A stretch of DNA of 64,000 nt from Aspidiotus rigidus (lineage: Eukaryota; Arthropoda; Insecta; Hemiptera; Diaspididae). The notes beneath the pieces were generated by a model, which was not told the DNA's origin, made no database searches, and saw only the letters and a list, made by a program, of their open reading frames with translations. Position numbers and translations under genes: made by a program. The stretch is taken from the NCBI GenBank assembly GCA_035079385.1, contig JAVHKY010000003.1, forward strand, positions 13,247,501-13,311,500, given 5' to 3'. Below are positions 11,560 to 23,858 of this stretch, piece after piece (position 1 is the first letter of the stretch; the number at the start of each line of letters is the position of its first letter).

Positions 11560-13600
11560 TGACGACCATGGTACACATTCAGACACGTTTCGGACTTATA
11601 ATTATTCGATTTATCCTCTTAATTAAATAAATATATTTTATATCTCTCGTGCGGCGTGAGTAGACTTGGAAAATTTCGACTTCTGAGCTATATGACAGAC
11701 TTGGAATAATTTCCACTTATGACTTCGAAGCCATAATTATACGTATGATAGGGAGTTGGAATTGGAAAAATTTTGACTTAACTTTTGAGCCTAGAAGTTT
11801 GACTTGAAAAAATTCCGACCTTCTTCCCAAGTTTCCCTCTTACAAATATAGCCTAGCTCGGAATTGACCTATCATCATCATAAAGGAGTTGGACTTGGAA
11901 AAATTTCTACTTCTGAGCTATCCTATTCAAAATTTTTTCAAGTTCTTGAATCAAGTCGCCCAATAGAACAGATTCCCTGCATCCCTCGTTGAACTTCGTT
12001 AAGGAAACCATCGTTTTCGATCATCGAGCTACCGTATATATGTTGGTGGACAAAGAAAATATTTCAGTGAATTTTATATTTCACTCCCGCAAAAAAGTCA
12101 ACTGCATTCCTCGTCAAGTTCGTTGAGGAACCCATTAGGTTTTTTCTAGTTCAGGGTTTGAAAAGCAAAATTTTTCGAAGTCCCACTGTAATGACCGCCT
12201 ATTTAGCCCGATTAAAACTTTTACGAACGCCGCTGGTCAAGACAAAGTTTGACCATCCCGTTTTTCAATTATTTTAGCCCCATTTACATGATTAAGTCGC
12301 TTGATCAAACTGGTATGAACTTATACTTGATTGCACATTTCTGCCTTTGGTTTGAACTTTGAACGGAGCTACATCACGCCGTCGAAGAATGCAATAAATG
12401 TTGACATTTTTGTTCTTGGGCGCGATTTTCTACAAAACGTTAAAAAATTCATTATTTATAATTTTTCTTAGTGTCTATATCGCCAATGTTTCGCGCTTTT
12501 CTTTTTTCATTTTTATTTGTTTCATCGAAAGGACGGCTTGAAACTTCCCTTCAAGTCCATTTTTGTGAACTTATTAGGTACTTTAATTTGAATTCGAATA
12601 TCTAGAACTAATGGCATACATTTTTTGGCTCGCCAGCTAAAACGGAAGAGAGCGACAAAAAAATGATTTACATATCCATTTATTGAGTACAACGACAGAG
12701 AATTCATATAACGCCAGTAAAAATAGTTGAACGTCGATAAAAATTTATGAAAGACAGGAAAAGATAATCAACGCCATAAAAAATAAAAAATACAAACGTC
12801 ACGGATATAATTTGATAATAATTATTGTACTAGAAATGCTCGTCTGGCTTTGACTGTGGCCTTCCTCTTTCGCGCGTCTGGCCAAGTGGTACACTTTTGG
12901 CGGCGCACGACTTTCAAGCGTGTGAGCATGCCAAACACATGTTTGCATGGGTTATTCTTGAATCTTGAGGAATGACAACTGATCAGCTCCTTCGTCAGGA
13001 ATATTTATTACCCACATACCAATTTGTAATTTCTTGAAATCATCAAATTCAAATTTTTTGCCTTCCATTTCTTTTCAAGATCTTTGGAGCGTCGTAGTCG
13101 ATATTGGAGGTAGTCCAGAAACTGATGTCGAATACTGCATCCGTCCGCTCCTTTGACGCTGCAATACTTAACGGTTTTCTACAGCCCACTGATAAGCTTT
13201 GGTCCAATGTGCGAGAGTAATCGTCGGCGTACAATATGTTGGATCTCCATCCTTAGACCACTTCACAAAAAGACATTCCAATTTACGTATATGAATTTTT
13301 TTTATTTTTACGAGCATTAAAGCTACACAGCGGGCTTGGTCGACGGGAAACCTATCGCGTGCTTATCCATCCACTGGTCCTTTCGATCTCAAAAATACCC
13401 GAATATGACGTATTTCCTGGTCTTAGGTCAAGCGTCCGTACGTTAGCTTCAATACAATCTTCTTAAGTTAATTAATATTGTTGATTGAATAGAAATTTTT
13501 TTGGGAGTATTTAGGATACATATTTACAAGTAGGTAGTTTATGACCGCGAGTTTCTGAAACTCTATACTATTTTCCATACATTCTCGCGTTTGTTTTCTT
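11560..13600. other. Intergenic DNA with decayed minisatellite relatives
   Basis: From 11560 to about 12200 isolated fragments of the neighbouring minisatellite recur (gacttggaaaaatt, tcgttaaggaa). From 12200 to 13600 I see no exon, RNA gene or element that can be supported. A stretch near 12870 superficially like a tRNA was examined and rejected. Confidence 0.45.
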
Positions 13601-13603
13601 AAT

Positions 13604-14876
13604 TAAGTAAGACTCATCTCAGGGTAATGCCCCTAATAAAGAGGTTTGTTATTTCTGAAAATTTAGTGGCAAACCTACTATAGATACTTGATGTATACTT
13701 GCACTCGAAAATTAACGAAAATGATTTTACTAATTGTTGACAGCCAACGACATTATATAATGAAATAAGTGAATGAGGCAATTTAAAATAATTACTTAAC
13801 TATCATAAACAGTTTCACTTTCAAATCGAAATTGGATCAGCTAGGCTGTCATTTATCACCGAGAAGTTCAATTTTTTGAAATCTATCTGCAAAGGAGAGT
13901 GTTCAGACATGCTGTTTTCGAGAGTATTATAGTTTGAAGCATTAAAAAAAAGAAGTACTCTCTATTTTCTTAAAAATGTCTTTCTGAAAATGATCATACT
14001 CTTTGTACTCTTTTTCAAACGTTTGCATATTATGTTTTCACAGTCTTTCATTCTCTGAAAAAACCCCTTCTTTTTGAAGCTAAAATCTGTTTTTTTTTTT
14101 TGCTTATTGAATACTCTTTTGTAGTTGAAAAAATCTAAAATCCGGACACCCTGGTTAAAGAAGAAAAAAATAATAAATAAAAATAAACATTTTACAGCTA
14201 TCAGAATCTAAAGATATGAACACATCCACGTTCATTTGGTTGCGGCTGGTTTTCCTTGCGTCAATATTCGTTCCCTTCTTCATATTATTGCGTCAGTTTT
14301 GCAGCATATGAGACAATAGTATTTTCTTCCCAAAATTCGAGCCCACTAGTTTCAAATTAGCCTCTAATCCCCCGATAGTCAGTCGGTAGCGCTTTGGAAA
14401 CACACGAGTTCGAAGTCTCACGCAATTAACAAAATAAATGTGATGGTCTTTCCCATCCTGACCCTCGTTGTTTATAATCAACAACAAAATATCAAGGTAG
14501 GCCTACGTCGACGGCGACGATAATAATCTACAATGTTGTTGTAAACATACACGATCGGTCTACGATCAGTCGTACTAAGGAACTTAGTCGTACACAGTCA
14601 GTCGTGTTGTCAGCTCGGTCGAGTGAAGTAGTAAGTTACAGCTGGTCCAATTTCGATTTGAAAGTGAAACTGTTTATGATAGATAAGTAATTATTTCAAG
14701 TTGCGTCATTCACTTATTTCGTTATATAATTTCGTTGGCTGTCAACAAATAGTAAAATCATTTTCGTTAGTTTTCGAGTGCAAGTATACATCAAGTATTT
14801 AAAGTAAGTTGACCGCTATATTCTCAGAAATTACAAACCTCTTTAGTTGGAGCATTACCTTGAGATGAGGACTACT
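13604..14876. mobile_element. Foldback (long inverted repeat) element, about 1.27 kb
   Basis: The left arm (about 13604-13860) and right arm (about 14632-14876) are reverse complements with modest divergence. Examples are gtaatgcccctaataaagag against ctctttagttggagcattac, and cgaaaattaacgaaaatgat against atcattttcgttagttttcg. The roughly 770-bp centre has no coding capacity. Long terminal inverted arms with a non-coding middle are typical of foldback elements or large MITEs. A target-site duplication was not clear: GTAAGTA-like sequence flanks both ends but may belong to the arms. Confidence 0.65.
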
Positions 14877-14879
14877 TAC

Positions 14880-16990
14880 GTGAATGCCCACAAGAACGTA
14901 GGCCCAATATACGTGTACCTAATCATGGATTTTGTTAACATTAGCTAGGTATAAAGTGCGTCTCAAATGAGAGTGCCATTAGAAAGAAAGCTGCAACCCG
15001 CAATAAAATCGCCAAATGTGACATCAACGAATTTCGTGTTTTCTTGATCTAAAGCCTGTCTCTCGAGAAAGTGCAGCGCGTTACTCTGCCGTCCAAATAA
15101 ATAAGCCTCAAGACGAACTGTCATTACCGAGTTTTAAAGTGAATCACTACACAAAAATTAGATAGTTACTTACAAATAAAAATATATCGAGGCGCGATTT
15201 TAATAGAAATGAAATTAGTACTTCTTATAATTACTTGAAATGAAGACGGCGATTGGAGCAGTGTAGTCAGTTGAGCCAGATGATGACTGACTGAAGATTG
15301 ATCAAAAGAGGTATTTTATAGCTAAAAGCGAGTTAGGAAAAGTAATTAAAGTACAATAGAGTAGAGTACGAAGTAATACTTAGATGAACAGTAAGTAATT
15401 GATGGTACATAAAATAATATTGATCGAAAGGAGAAAGTCTAAAGATATAGTCCAATGTTCGAAGTACAATAAGAGTAAATAAATACAGTATTACGGTATA
15501 GCCTAAAAGATTGATAATGAATAATATTAGAAATGATAAAGTTCAATGATAGGTAGTCTAATAATGTGAATAAAATGTAATATTATACATACAAAGGTTA
15601 CCTAATAATAACAAATCGTAACAGTACGAGAACGGTATCCCATCCGGCAAAATGGGTTTCCTACCAGTATATAGGCGTTATTGTATGTGTGTATTACATC
15701 TGCGTGCGTGATACATATAGATATACGAATAAATATTACACGTTAGGTCAATTTGCCGGACTTTGGTTATGACGTGCGTCATTTTATACAAATGTCTGAA
15801 GAACGGAAGTGTTGAGTTCAAAATTAACAATTTCATCGTATTGTACGTTGAAAATTGATAATGTAATCGTAGATCCTTCAAGTTCTAATCTCATATCTGC
15901 CATACAATGTTGCATTGACGTATAGCAAATAATGAATACGAGAAAAAGAAGCTATATCACGTATACCCATAACCTCTTTTCCTCGTATTCATCATCTGCA
16001 TATATGTCACTTCAACTTTGTACGGCAGATAATATTTCCTCTCGAAATAAACAAGTACGTAATTTCTTCTGTTTGTGTACCATGCACATATTTGTAAGTA
16101 CGTCTTTATTCATTTGAACGGCAGTACTGATATAGAACTTTGTTACCGGCTTCGAGTTGGTTTGTTTATGCGCGCCGCGGGACTCTTATTTGAGTCGGAC
16201 TTTAATACATAATCAAAAATCTTGTGTAGCCATGATGATTTGGGTTTCATCTTCTATAAACATTATTATAGACATTTCCGGAATTCGGATTTTTTTTTTT
16301 TTTTAAATATTATTATTATTTTTTTTTTTTCATTTGAACTGTCTAATATGAAATCCACAAATATATTTGACCCGCGTTTACATTAACATTAAAATTTATT
16401 TATAGTCCACAAAAATTAGACTTTATTCTGGACATAAATCTAATCATAGATTTTTTTTGCCATTTTGCGGAATATCTTTGAAATAGCTCCTTGATGAACA
16501 TACTAAAAGTCTACCGCGATTCCGATGGAGCTTCGTACCCCAAGGGGCTTCAAAGGTCCCAAAATTAAGTTTTTTGCAAGAATCTCGTACAAAATAACGT
16601 TATAGGGGAAAACGTTTGAAACAAAAGTTGTTTCTTATTAAATTTTACATAAAAAAGGTCTCTTGTAAAATTTTTGTAGGGTTCAAAATAACGTCGCCAG
16701 AGCGCGCTGAAGGTCGCACATTCTGTGCATATTCACGTTGCGCAGTGAATTAACATACAAATATTGCGAGTTAACTCATTATTCCTCTAACAACGTTTTC
16801 AAACAACATCTAATGAAAATAATAGTATAGTACCACGTATTACAAAAAGAACTTGACAACGCACACAAAAATGGTTTGTCGAGAGTCCTGAGTGTAAATC
16901 ACGGCATGAAAATGAAAGTCATCCTAGACGGTCTTGTCTGTATGCTGCTCACCTCCTGATATTGTAAATTGTAACTAACCCACATTAAGA
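14880..16990. other. Intergenic DNA, nothing recognised
   Basis: AT-rich sequence without convincing exons, RNA genes or elements. Short open frames near 15678-16117 have no family resemblance and no splice context. Confidence 0.45.
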
Positions 16991-17015
16991 AACACCCCCC
17001 TGCAATTATTCAGCA

Positions 17016-18200
17016 TTATTGTCCATGTACAGAAGAGAAGTCGCGGCATCTGCATGATGGGCAATGATATTTCCTAATGTGTGTAGTAATGACATATGCG
17101 GTTGATGAGGTTTTGCTGACGTTGTAGGATTTCAATATTTGATTTGGCAACACTACCCCATACCGGGGCTCCATAGGACCACGCTGGACGTAAAATAGAG
17201 ACGTATACAGAAGCTTTTTCTTATCCAATGAGAGTTTGCTACGGGCTCTAATTAGCCAGAACAGGGAGCGGAATCGGAGCTCAAGTTCATCACGCCTTTT
17301 TTCAATGTGAGTTCTCCAGTTGAGCGGCTATCTATGTTGAGACCCAAGTATTTGGCTGAGGGTGAGGTTAGAATTCGTTCATCATTGAGGATAATATTGG
17401 TTGGTGGACTGCTTCGTAGGGTGTACATCACGTACTTTGACTTGAGAGCATTTACCTCAATTTTCCACCTTTTCGTCCAGTTAGCTACCGTTGTAACTGC
17501 TTCCTGTAGCTTAGCTACCGCTACCTCATGTTGAGGATCGGAGGCCAAGATGGCCGTGTCATCAGCGAACGTGGCCAGCTCTGTTTTACCTGTGGTTGGA
17601 ATGTCGGCAGTGAACAGCACTTAGAGGAGAGGTCCTAGGACACTGCCCTGCGGAACGACAGCCAGGATGGACTTGACAGTAGAGACTGCCTCCTCATAGT
17701 GAAACTCAAACTCCCTATTAGTGAGGTATGACTGTAGCAACTTGGTGTACGTTGTTGGAAGGTATTCACTTATTTTATGCAGTAGGCCTGAGATCCAAAC
17801 ACGGTCGAATGCCTGTTGAACATCAAGGTAGGTTGTCGGGCAGAATTTTTTTGCTTCTACGGCATTACGTATTTTTGTGGTCACACGGTGCACTTGCTCA
17901 ATTGTACTATGTTTGGCACGAAAACCAAATTGGTACAAGAGGACTATTTCAAGACTGTCCACTATTTTGAGGAGACAAGAGCGGATAAGTTTCTCAAAGA
18001 CTCTTGAGAGTGGGCTGAGTAGCGATATTGGGCGGTGGGAGGCAGGATCTTCCGCAGGTTGGAATCAATATGACCTTGGCTCGTTTCCTTAGGCTTGGAA
18101 AGTAGTAGAGTCGAAATGATGCATTATGGTAGGTCAGTAATACGTATACTTTTTTTGGGCACTCAGCGAGGATACTGGGGGTCAAGGCCAGGTGCTTTGC
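17016..18200 (-). pseudogene. Reverse transcriptase of a Jockey-like non-LTR retrotransposon, broken
   Basis: Reading from 18200 down, the frames give YFPSLRKRAKVILIPT, then NIATQPTLKSL, then FGFRAKHSTIEQVHRVT, YLDVQQAFDRVW, VPQGSVLGPLL, TFADDTAILASD and KYLGLNI. These are the ordered motifs of a Jockey/LINE reverse transcriptase, including the catalytic F-ADD box. The gene is dead: a TAA replaces the residue after GPLL (17621-17623), and the frame shifts near 18050 and near 17310. The tail continues to about 17016. It belongs to the same element as the endonuclease relic at 19050-19620. Confidence 0.9.
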
Positions 18201-18437
18201 GCGGTTTCGACTTTTTAATAACCTCGCAAATTTTTGTCGGAGAAATTGGTTTTATTGGCGGACCAGGATTACTGTATATGACTGGCTGGATATCAGAATC
18301 TATATTGTTTGGCTGGAACGCAATTTAAGATGGGATGCAAATGCTGCTGCTTTGTCTGCATAACTGTGGACGTATCTATTTGAGGCAATTTTAAGCGGTG
18401 GCACGTAGAAGGGTGGCTTCATAGTAGCTTTAGCAAT

Positions 18438-18551
<114 letters not shown>

Positions 18552-18611
18552 ACAATCAGCGGTAGTATCCAGTATGCAGACAAATTCTTCAAAGGATGTG
18601 TTGTTGATCGT

Positions 18612-19003
18612 ACGTGAGGTGATTTTTGTGATTTTTCGACCCCCCCTCCCCCCTTGGTGAGATATCGTGAGATTTGCCATGATCCCCTCCCTCCCACCCT
18701 CTTATCTCGCGTGAGATTTTCCAAAATGTGTATTTTTTGCTTTAAATACGTTTATCTGTGCTTAATTGCATTTATCTATTAAAAAAACGTAATTTTCTTG
18801 ATCACATTTTATACCTATTCAAAAAAGACTAGTTTTTATTAAATTTAAGCCAGTTTGGCAATATTTTAGAATGTATTTGTACGAGAAAAAAATTACGTGA
18901 GATTTGTCGGCACCCCTCCTCCCCCTCATGTGAGTTTTGGTGAGACTTGACTGGACCCCCTTCCCCCCAAAAAGGCCTCACGTAATTTATGGACGCCCCC
19001 TTA
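18612..19003. mobile_element. Short insertion with C-rich tracts interrupting the Jockey-like element
   Basis: The Jockey-like reading is interrupted by about 390 bp that open with tacgtgaggtgat and close with cctcacgtaatttatggacg. The ends share an inverted TACGTGAGG-like core. Inside are repeated cccccctcccccc tracts and several tgagattt/gtgagattt phrases. It looks like a non-autonomous DNA element, but I did not find a clear target-site duplication. Confidence 0.45.
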
Positions 19004-19049
19004 GCTCACTTGTTCGTTTACTGACTTGATTAAATACCGTCTCATCTGC

Positions 19050-19620
19050 GAGATTACTAGTTTTCTGCGATTTACGCCTTGCGGCTCTTCTCTTTTTGAC
19101 AATTTCCCGAACTTCCCGTGGGTATGATCGCACTATTGGGGTTAGCCTACGAGCAGGGGTACTCTGTTGTGGTTTTCAGCTTGATGCGGAGGTCAATTTT
19201 CCCATCTACAATTGCTCGGAACGGGTCCCAGTCGGTGCTTTTTGTGGTGAGTTGAGGTCTGGAAGCCTTGGTGACTATTGTGTTGCTCAGCGCGAGTAGA
19301 AGCGGCAAGTGGTCAGAAAAGAGTTCATCAAGATTGCGAAGTTCTATATAACCACTGGAGATTGCCCTGGTTATAAAGAAGTCAATGCAGTCCGGCTTCT
19401 TTCCAGGGTCAGTGGGCCAATACGTCCGTTAGAGTGACACTGAAAGTTGCCCGCGTTGATGACATCATAGAGGTTCCTTCCTTTTTTGGTGCAGAGTCTT
19501 GAGCCCCATAGCGAGTGTTTCGCATTGAAATCGCCACCAAGCAGCCATCTACCACCCAGGGCTTTGAAGAGTTCCATATATTCAGCAGACGAGATTTCAT
19601 AGCGCGGGGGAAATTCGGAT
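19050..19620 (-). pseudogene. Endonuclease domain relic of the Jockey-like retrotransposon
   Basis: From 19577 down the translation reads GGRWLLGGDFNAKHSLWGS, the conserved GDFN(A) box of apurinic-type retrotransposon endonucleases. Further down come PDCIDFFITRAISS and LFSDHLPLLLAL, the SDH catalytic box. A frameshift near 19405 separates the two parts. The element stops abruptly near 19620, so it is 5'-truncated as LINE copies usually are. It precedes the reverse transcriptase at 18200-17016 on the same strand. Confidence 0.85.
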
Positions 19621-19810
19621 TTTTACTTGCAATTTTTTTCACTGGAATACGAAATTCTCTTTTTTTTCCTCTTTTTTCATGCATCATTATGAGAATCTGT
19701 TCAATTATCCGATTCCTAGAATTGAAGTACCCCAGAATTATTTCAAAATAGGCATACCTAGCTGATACACTTTATTGCAATAAACTAAAAAACAATGGCG
19801 TAAACTGTCC

Positions 19811-20275
19811 TAAACTTTCGAGAGGATTTTCCTCGTACCGGAAAAATTGAGGAACGAAGAATATCTGCCCTGCGAACTTATCAGTCGCTGAATCGACAGT
19901 TAACACGCTACAGCCTCGATGAGGCGACAGCTTGTCGCCAACAAGAGCTGTATGACGTAGTGGATACGTACGCTTTCTTTTGTACTAATCAATAACCCTC
20001 AATGGTTGCACAGCGTTTCACGCCACGTGGCCGAAACCCTAGGAGATCCGCTGTTCGATTGTTATAGTAGGGGTAGCGGTTATAAACACGAATTTGGAAA
20101 CGTCGGAAAAATATTAACGAAAAAGCTATAGGTATAAGTAAACATCTCACTGAAGTGATACCCGAAAGGGTCGATTCCGGTATTGGAAGAAACATATTGA
20201 ATGCATACGCAACCCGCACCTACTCCATTATGGATGACGGGCGGTGCTGCACATGCGACACACAAGCGATATAAG
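19811..20275 (+). other. Two unassigned open stretches with protein-like composition
   Basis: One frame is open from about 19811 to the TAA at 19994-19996 and includes FPRTGKIEERRISALRTYQ and YDVVDTYAFFCTNQ. A second, from about 20090 to a TAA near 20272, includes RIWKRRKNINEKAIGISK, ERVDSGIGRNILNAY and MDDGRCCTCDTQAI. Both look like coding sequence in residue balance. No start, splice sites or family could be assigned. They sit between two retroelement relics and may be fragments of a further mobile or captured element. Confidence 0.3.
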
Positions 20276-20559
20276 TAAACATTAGTTGTTAGAGAGTTAT
20301 GAAAATATACATAATTGAAAAATTGAAACAATTTCGAAAAAAAAGGCGTTTGAACATGACCGGTTTCAATATGAGAGAGTTCAAACGATTTTTTATTTTT
20401 TTTGAAATTGTTTTAATTATTTTTATGAGTCTCTAAAAATTAATTTTTGCATGTATATTTTTTCTCGTTCTGAGTATTTTTCTCGTTCTGTTTCGACTTC
20501 TAAATTAGATATCTCGCAAGTCGCAATGCAACAACGTTTTGGAAAAGTTAATGATCTGA

Positions 20560-21855
20560 TCCCTATATTTGTTGTTAGGCGAGCGTGTGTCTAGACATAC
20601 CAGATCAGTCTCGCCGTTGTTGTCAATAGGAGGTGATCTTGCGTGTTTTTCGGTACCATCGCTTCTTCTCCTTGAAGTTCCACCCTTGCCTCGTACGAAT
20701 GAGTAGAAAGCAGCCCAAAATAAGTAGGGATCAGCCCACACTCAGGGAGGACTTTATTGAGGACGTAATCTCTGTGCTTCAAATGATGGTAAATCTCGAA
20801 GTCCTCAATTGCTCTCTGACGACGGAACCTCGGTTTATACCAAATTAGGTGGAATTTATTGGGGTCAAACTGATGACCAGCCTCAATTAAATGCTCCGCA
20901 AACGTGGACTTTCTCGTTTTTTGGTTGGAGTCAAACGCCTTGCTTTGTTCAGTCTCTCCTGTATAGAATGTCGGGCAATCGACGCAAGATAATTTATAAA
21001 CTCCGCATTTACCTGAGGGATGGGGGGGAGGGATCTTTGGGCGAACCCAATTGAGCACCTAAAGTACGGAGTTTATACGAGTAATAGCCGGGCTTAAGGC
21101 AATGAAATTTGAGAATCTTGGCCAAGCCTTTCGAAAATTTACCCAAATAGGGAAGGCGAATCCACTTGAACTTTTTCATGGGGACTATCTCGACGAAGAA
21201 GAAGTCGACTGGCTGAGGCTTTTAGCAACAAGCTTGATCCTGACCATATGGTCAAGATCAGGGGTAATGCCACTCCGCCGAGCCAAAGTCTTTATCAGAC
21301 ACAATTCAGTGCGAAACGAGTCGCGGTTGAGAGGGAGGGGAAACGAGGCGCTGAATATCAAAATATAAGGGGATTCTTTATGTCTCGGGTGACAGTGGGA
21401 GCTTGAATCGATGTAGAGATCAGTGGATGTGGGCTTTCGGTAAACGCTGTTGTACTCGTGTCCGTCGAGAATGAGTGAGATGGTGAGATCGAGAAAATTA
21501 ACAGTTGACTTCCAAGATGAACTGGATACTGGGGTAATGGGTATCGAAGTACGAAAGGAACTCATCGTTCCAGAGGCATAGTGCGTCATCGACGTATGGA
21601 TACAAATAAATGATATGCCTCCTGAGGCGAAGTCCAGCATCGAGGACCTGTCCCTCCAGAAGATCCATGAAAATATCACCCATAAGGGAGCCCAGTGGGG
21701 AGCCAATAGGAACTCTAATGTCGTCAGGGAACTTGGAAAGTTCACCGTTGAAGATACAGAAATTGGAAGACAGGCGTATCCTCAGAAATTCAAATTCTTT
21801 GATGAAACATAGTGTTTTTCCCTTTGTTCTTACTGAAAGGAGTCAGAAGTAAAAC
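20560..21855 (-). pseudogene. Penelope-like element relic (reverse transcriptase plus GIY-YIG endonuclease)
   Basis: From about 21855 down, scattered frames give PIGSPLGSLMGDIFMDLLE, YVDDALCLWNDE, YPSIQFILEV, NFLDLTISLILDG and a YRKPTSTDLYIDSSS stretch, the C-terminal half of a Penelope-type reverse transcriptase. From 21058 down, GVYKLSCVDCPTFYTGET and STFAEHLIEAGHQF form the CxxC-containing GIY-YIG endonuclease. Multiple frameshifts and stops make it inactive. The sequence is clearly different from the two Penelope families at 57.4-63.7 kb, so it is an older or separate lineage. Confidence 0.88.
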
Positions 21856-23374
21856 TCCAAGTGATTTGGATGGGTGAAATAAAATCAAATCTTAAGATAT
21901 AGTTATGCGCTCGAAGTTCCAAAGAACCAATATATGGTTTGATTTGTAACATATTTTCCTTTTTAAAAACCAATTAGAGTTTAGGAAAGGATACTCAGCA
22001 ATTTAATCACCAAACGTAAATATGTCCAAGATTTGAAAACAATTTCCACTCTGCCAAGCGTGATGCAAGGTGTCAAGACTTTTTTTTTTTTTTGTCAGAA
22101 ATGGTAACCTCTTATAATATTATTTCTTATGGAATAACAGACAAAAGATCAACAAATACAAAATTGTTGCTCTCCGTATCATTTTTATGAGCGTTCCATT
22201 TGTAAGTCCTGTGTTGGGTAATGTTCCAACATGTGCCATTGCTGGGAACTGTGTTTATTGGAATAACAATGAAAAAACCATAAGTTATCCTTATAAAAGA
22301 AATATATTATATGATTGTTAAGAACATACTCATTTAAATATCACTTATAATATAAACTAAAAGTTTGTTGATTAGGTTTTATTTTGCTCTCTCGACCATC
22401 TTATTTACTTATCAAAATTTTACTTGAATACAACGTCCACCCCATATTTAGAATCCAAAAATTGGTATAAAAAGTGTATATCATATATTTGAAAAAATAC
22501 GGTAATACAAGTAGCATTAATATTAGATTGAAGGAGTTGAATGCTGGTCGTCAATACTTTGTAGAAATTTTGAAATAAATAACTGGTTAATGATACTTTC
22601 ACTTCCTTAAATTGTCTTCATACCTGCGGTATTTTAATCTCCTAATTTTATCCTTTTGCAATCGATTCGGAATTAAATTAACTAAAGCATTCTAGAGACC
22701 TTGTCATAATATACACACTCTTGGCGGATAGATGACGCAATTTATAATTCTAATTACACAATTACCATTCAACTATGAACGCATAGGTACATTTAATGTT
22801 GATTTAATTGAATTACTCGTCAAAATTTCTACTTGAGAATCGACATTTCTGAGTCAAAGAATTGAAAAATAAATTAAAGAACATGAAAATATTTCCAAGT
22901 CTGAGAATAAAGTTCATCACCATGACGTCACACCAATTGATAACAGCGTAAAAATGCAGTATAGCAGCTTTCAGCAGACATTGATTTCCATAAGAATAGC
23001 ATTTGTAACATTCAATCAGACCAATTCCCTGTGACGTCAACATCTTTGATTTTGTTTGAATTCTTGTTCTCTGCTGCTGGCTTTGTGGCAGCCATTTTAG
23101 AATCTCATAAGAATACACAGGAAACGTTTCGATCATTCACTATAGTAGGCCTATTCAAAAATAAGAAGTATATTAACAATCAAAGCGACATATTTTCAAT
23201 TCCAGAGAACTTCTAGATTCTAGATAGAGATCTCTGATACATTAGGGACATCTTGTTTTTGAATATCTGTAGGCCTATGTGATCAAATCGTTCCCTGTGT
23301 ATTCTTATGGAAATCAATATCATGATTGGCCCAATAATTGTAATATCGATTACAAATATGGGTACTTTGACTCA

Positions 23375-23858
23375 CTATAAGGCTTTCACACTATTGCGGA
23401 CAGTATAGCGTTTGCCTGATTCCTTATCTCGTTGAACGTTATAAACAAAACTTTATTTCAATATTGTACGTCCTCATCGATTGTATTGAGAAATATTGTG
23501 ATAATTTCTTCACTCTAGTGTTGAACTAATGAAATGAGAGTGATACTACCAAAATTTAGAAACCAAAAGTTTTGTTTATTACGTTTGGCGAGATAAAGAA
23601 CTAGGCAAACGCTATAAGGCTTTTCCAGCGTTCCATATTGCATAATTATCTGCCTGATTCTTATCAATACGGTGGGCTCCCTAACATTGATCTTATGGCA
23701 GGTTGACACCGCAATGAAAATGAGTATGCAACCTAGCAATACCCATAAGAATAATGTTAGAAAGCCCACCGTATTGATAAGAATGAGGCGAATAAGTATG
23801 CAATATGGAACGCTGGAAAAGCCTTATACTATTCGCAATAGTGTGAAAGCCTTGCTCA
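23375..23858. repeat. Nested inverted repeats forming a potential cruciform
   Basis: The outer arms pair ggctttcacactattgcg (about 23386-23403) with cgcaatagtgtgaaagcc (about 23833-23850). Inside are two hairpins: gcgtttgcctgattcc ... ataaacaaaact (23410-23455) with its complement at 23567-23615, and ccagcgttccatattgca ... tatcaatacggtggg (23627-23680) with its complement at 23762-23820. This gives a three-way folded structure of about 480 bp, typical of a foldback element that captured or generated secondary palindromes. Confidence 0.7.

Noticed and set aside
12865..12950. tRNA-like stretch (gtctggccaagtggtacac)
   Set aside because: It resembles an A box only. No acceptor stem closes and no GGTTCGA-type T arm lies at the right distance.
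14371..14440. tRNA-derived SINE head (agtcagtcggtagcgc ... gagttcgaagtctc)
   Set aside because: A-box and B-box-like words have plausible spacing, but there is no cloverleaf, no tail and no flanking duplication. It lies in the loop of the foldback element and could be chance.
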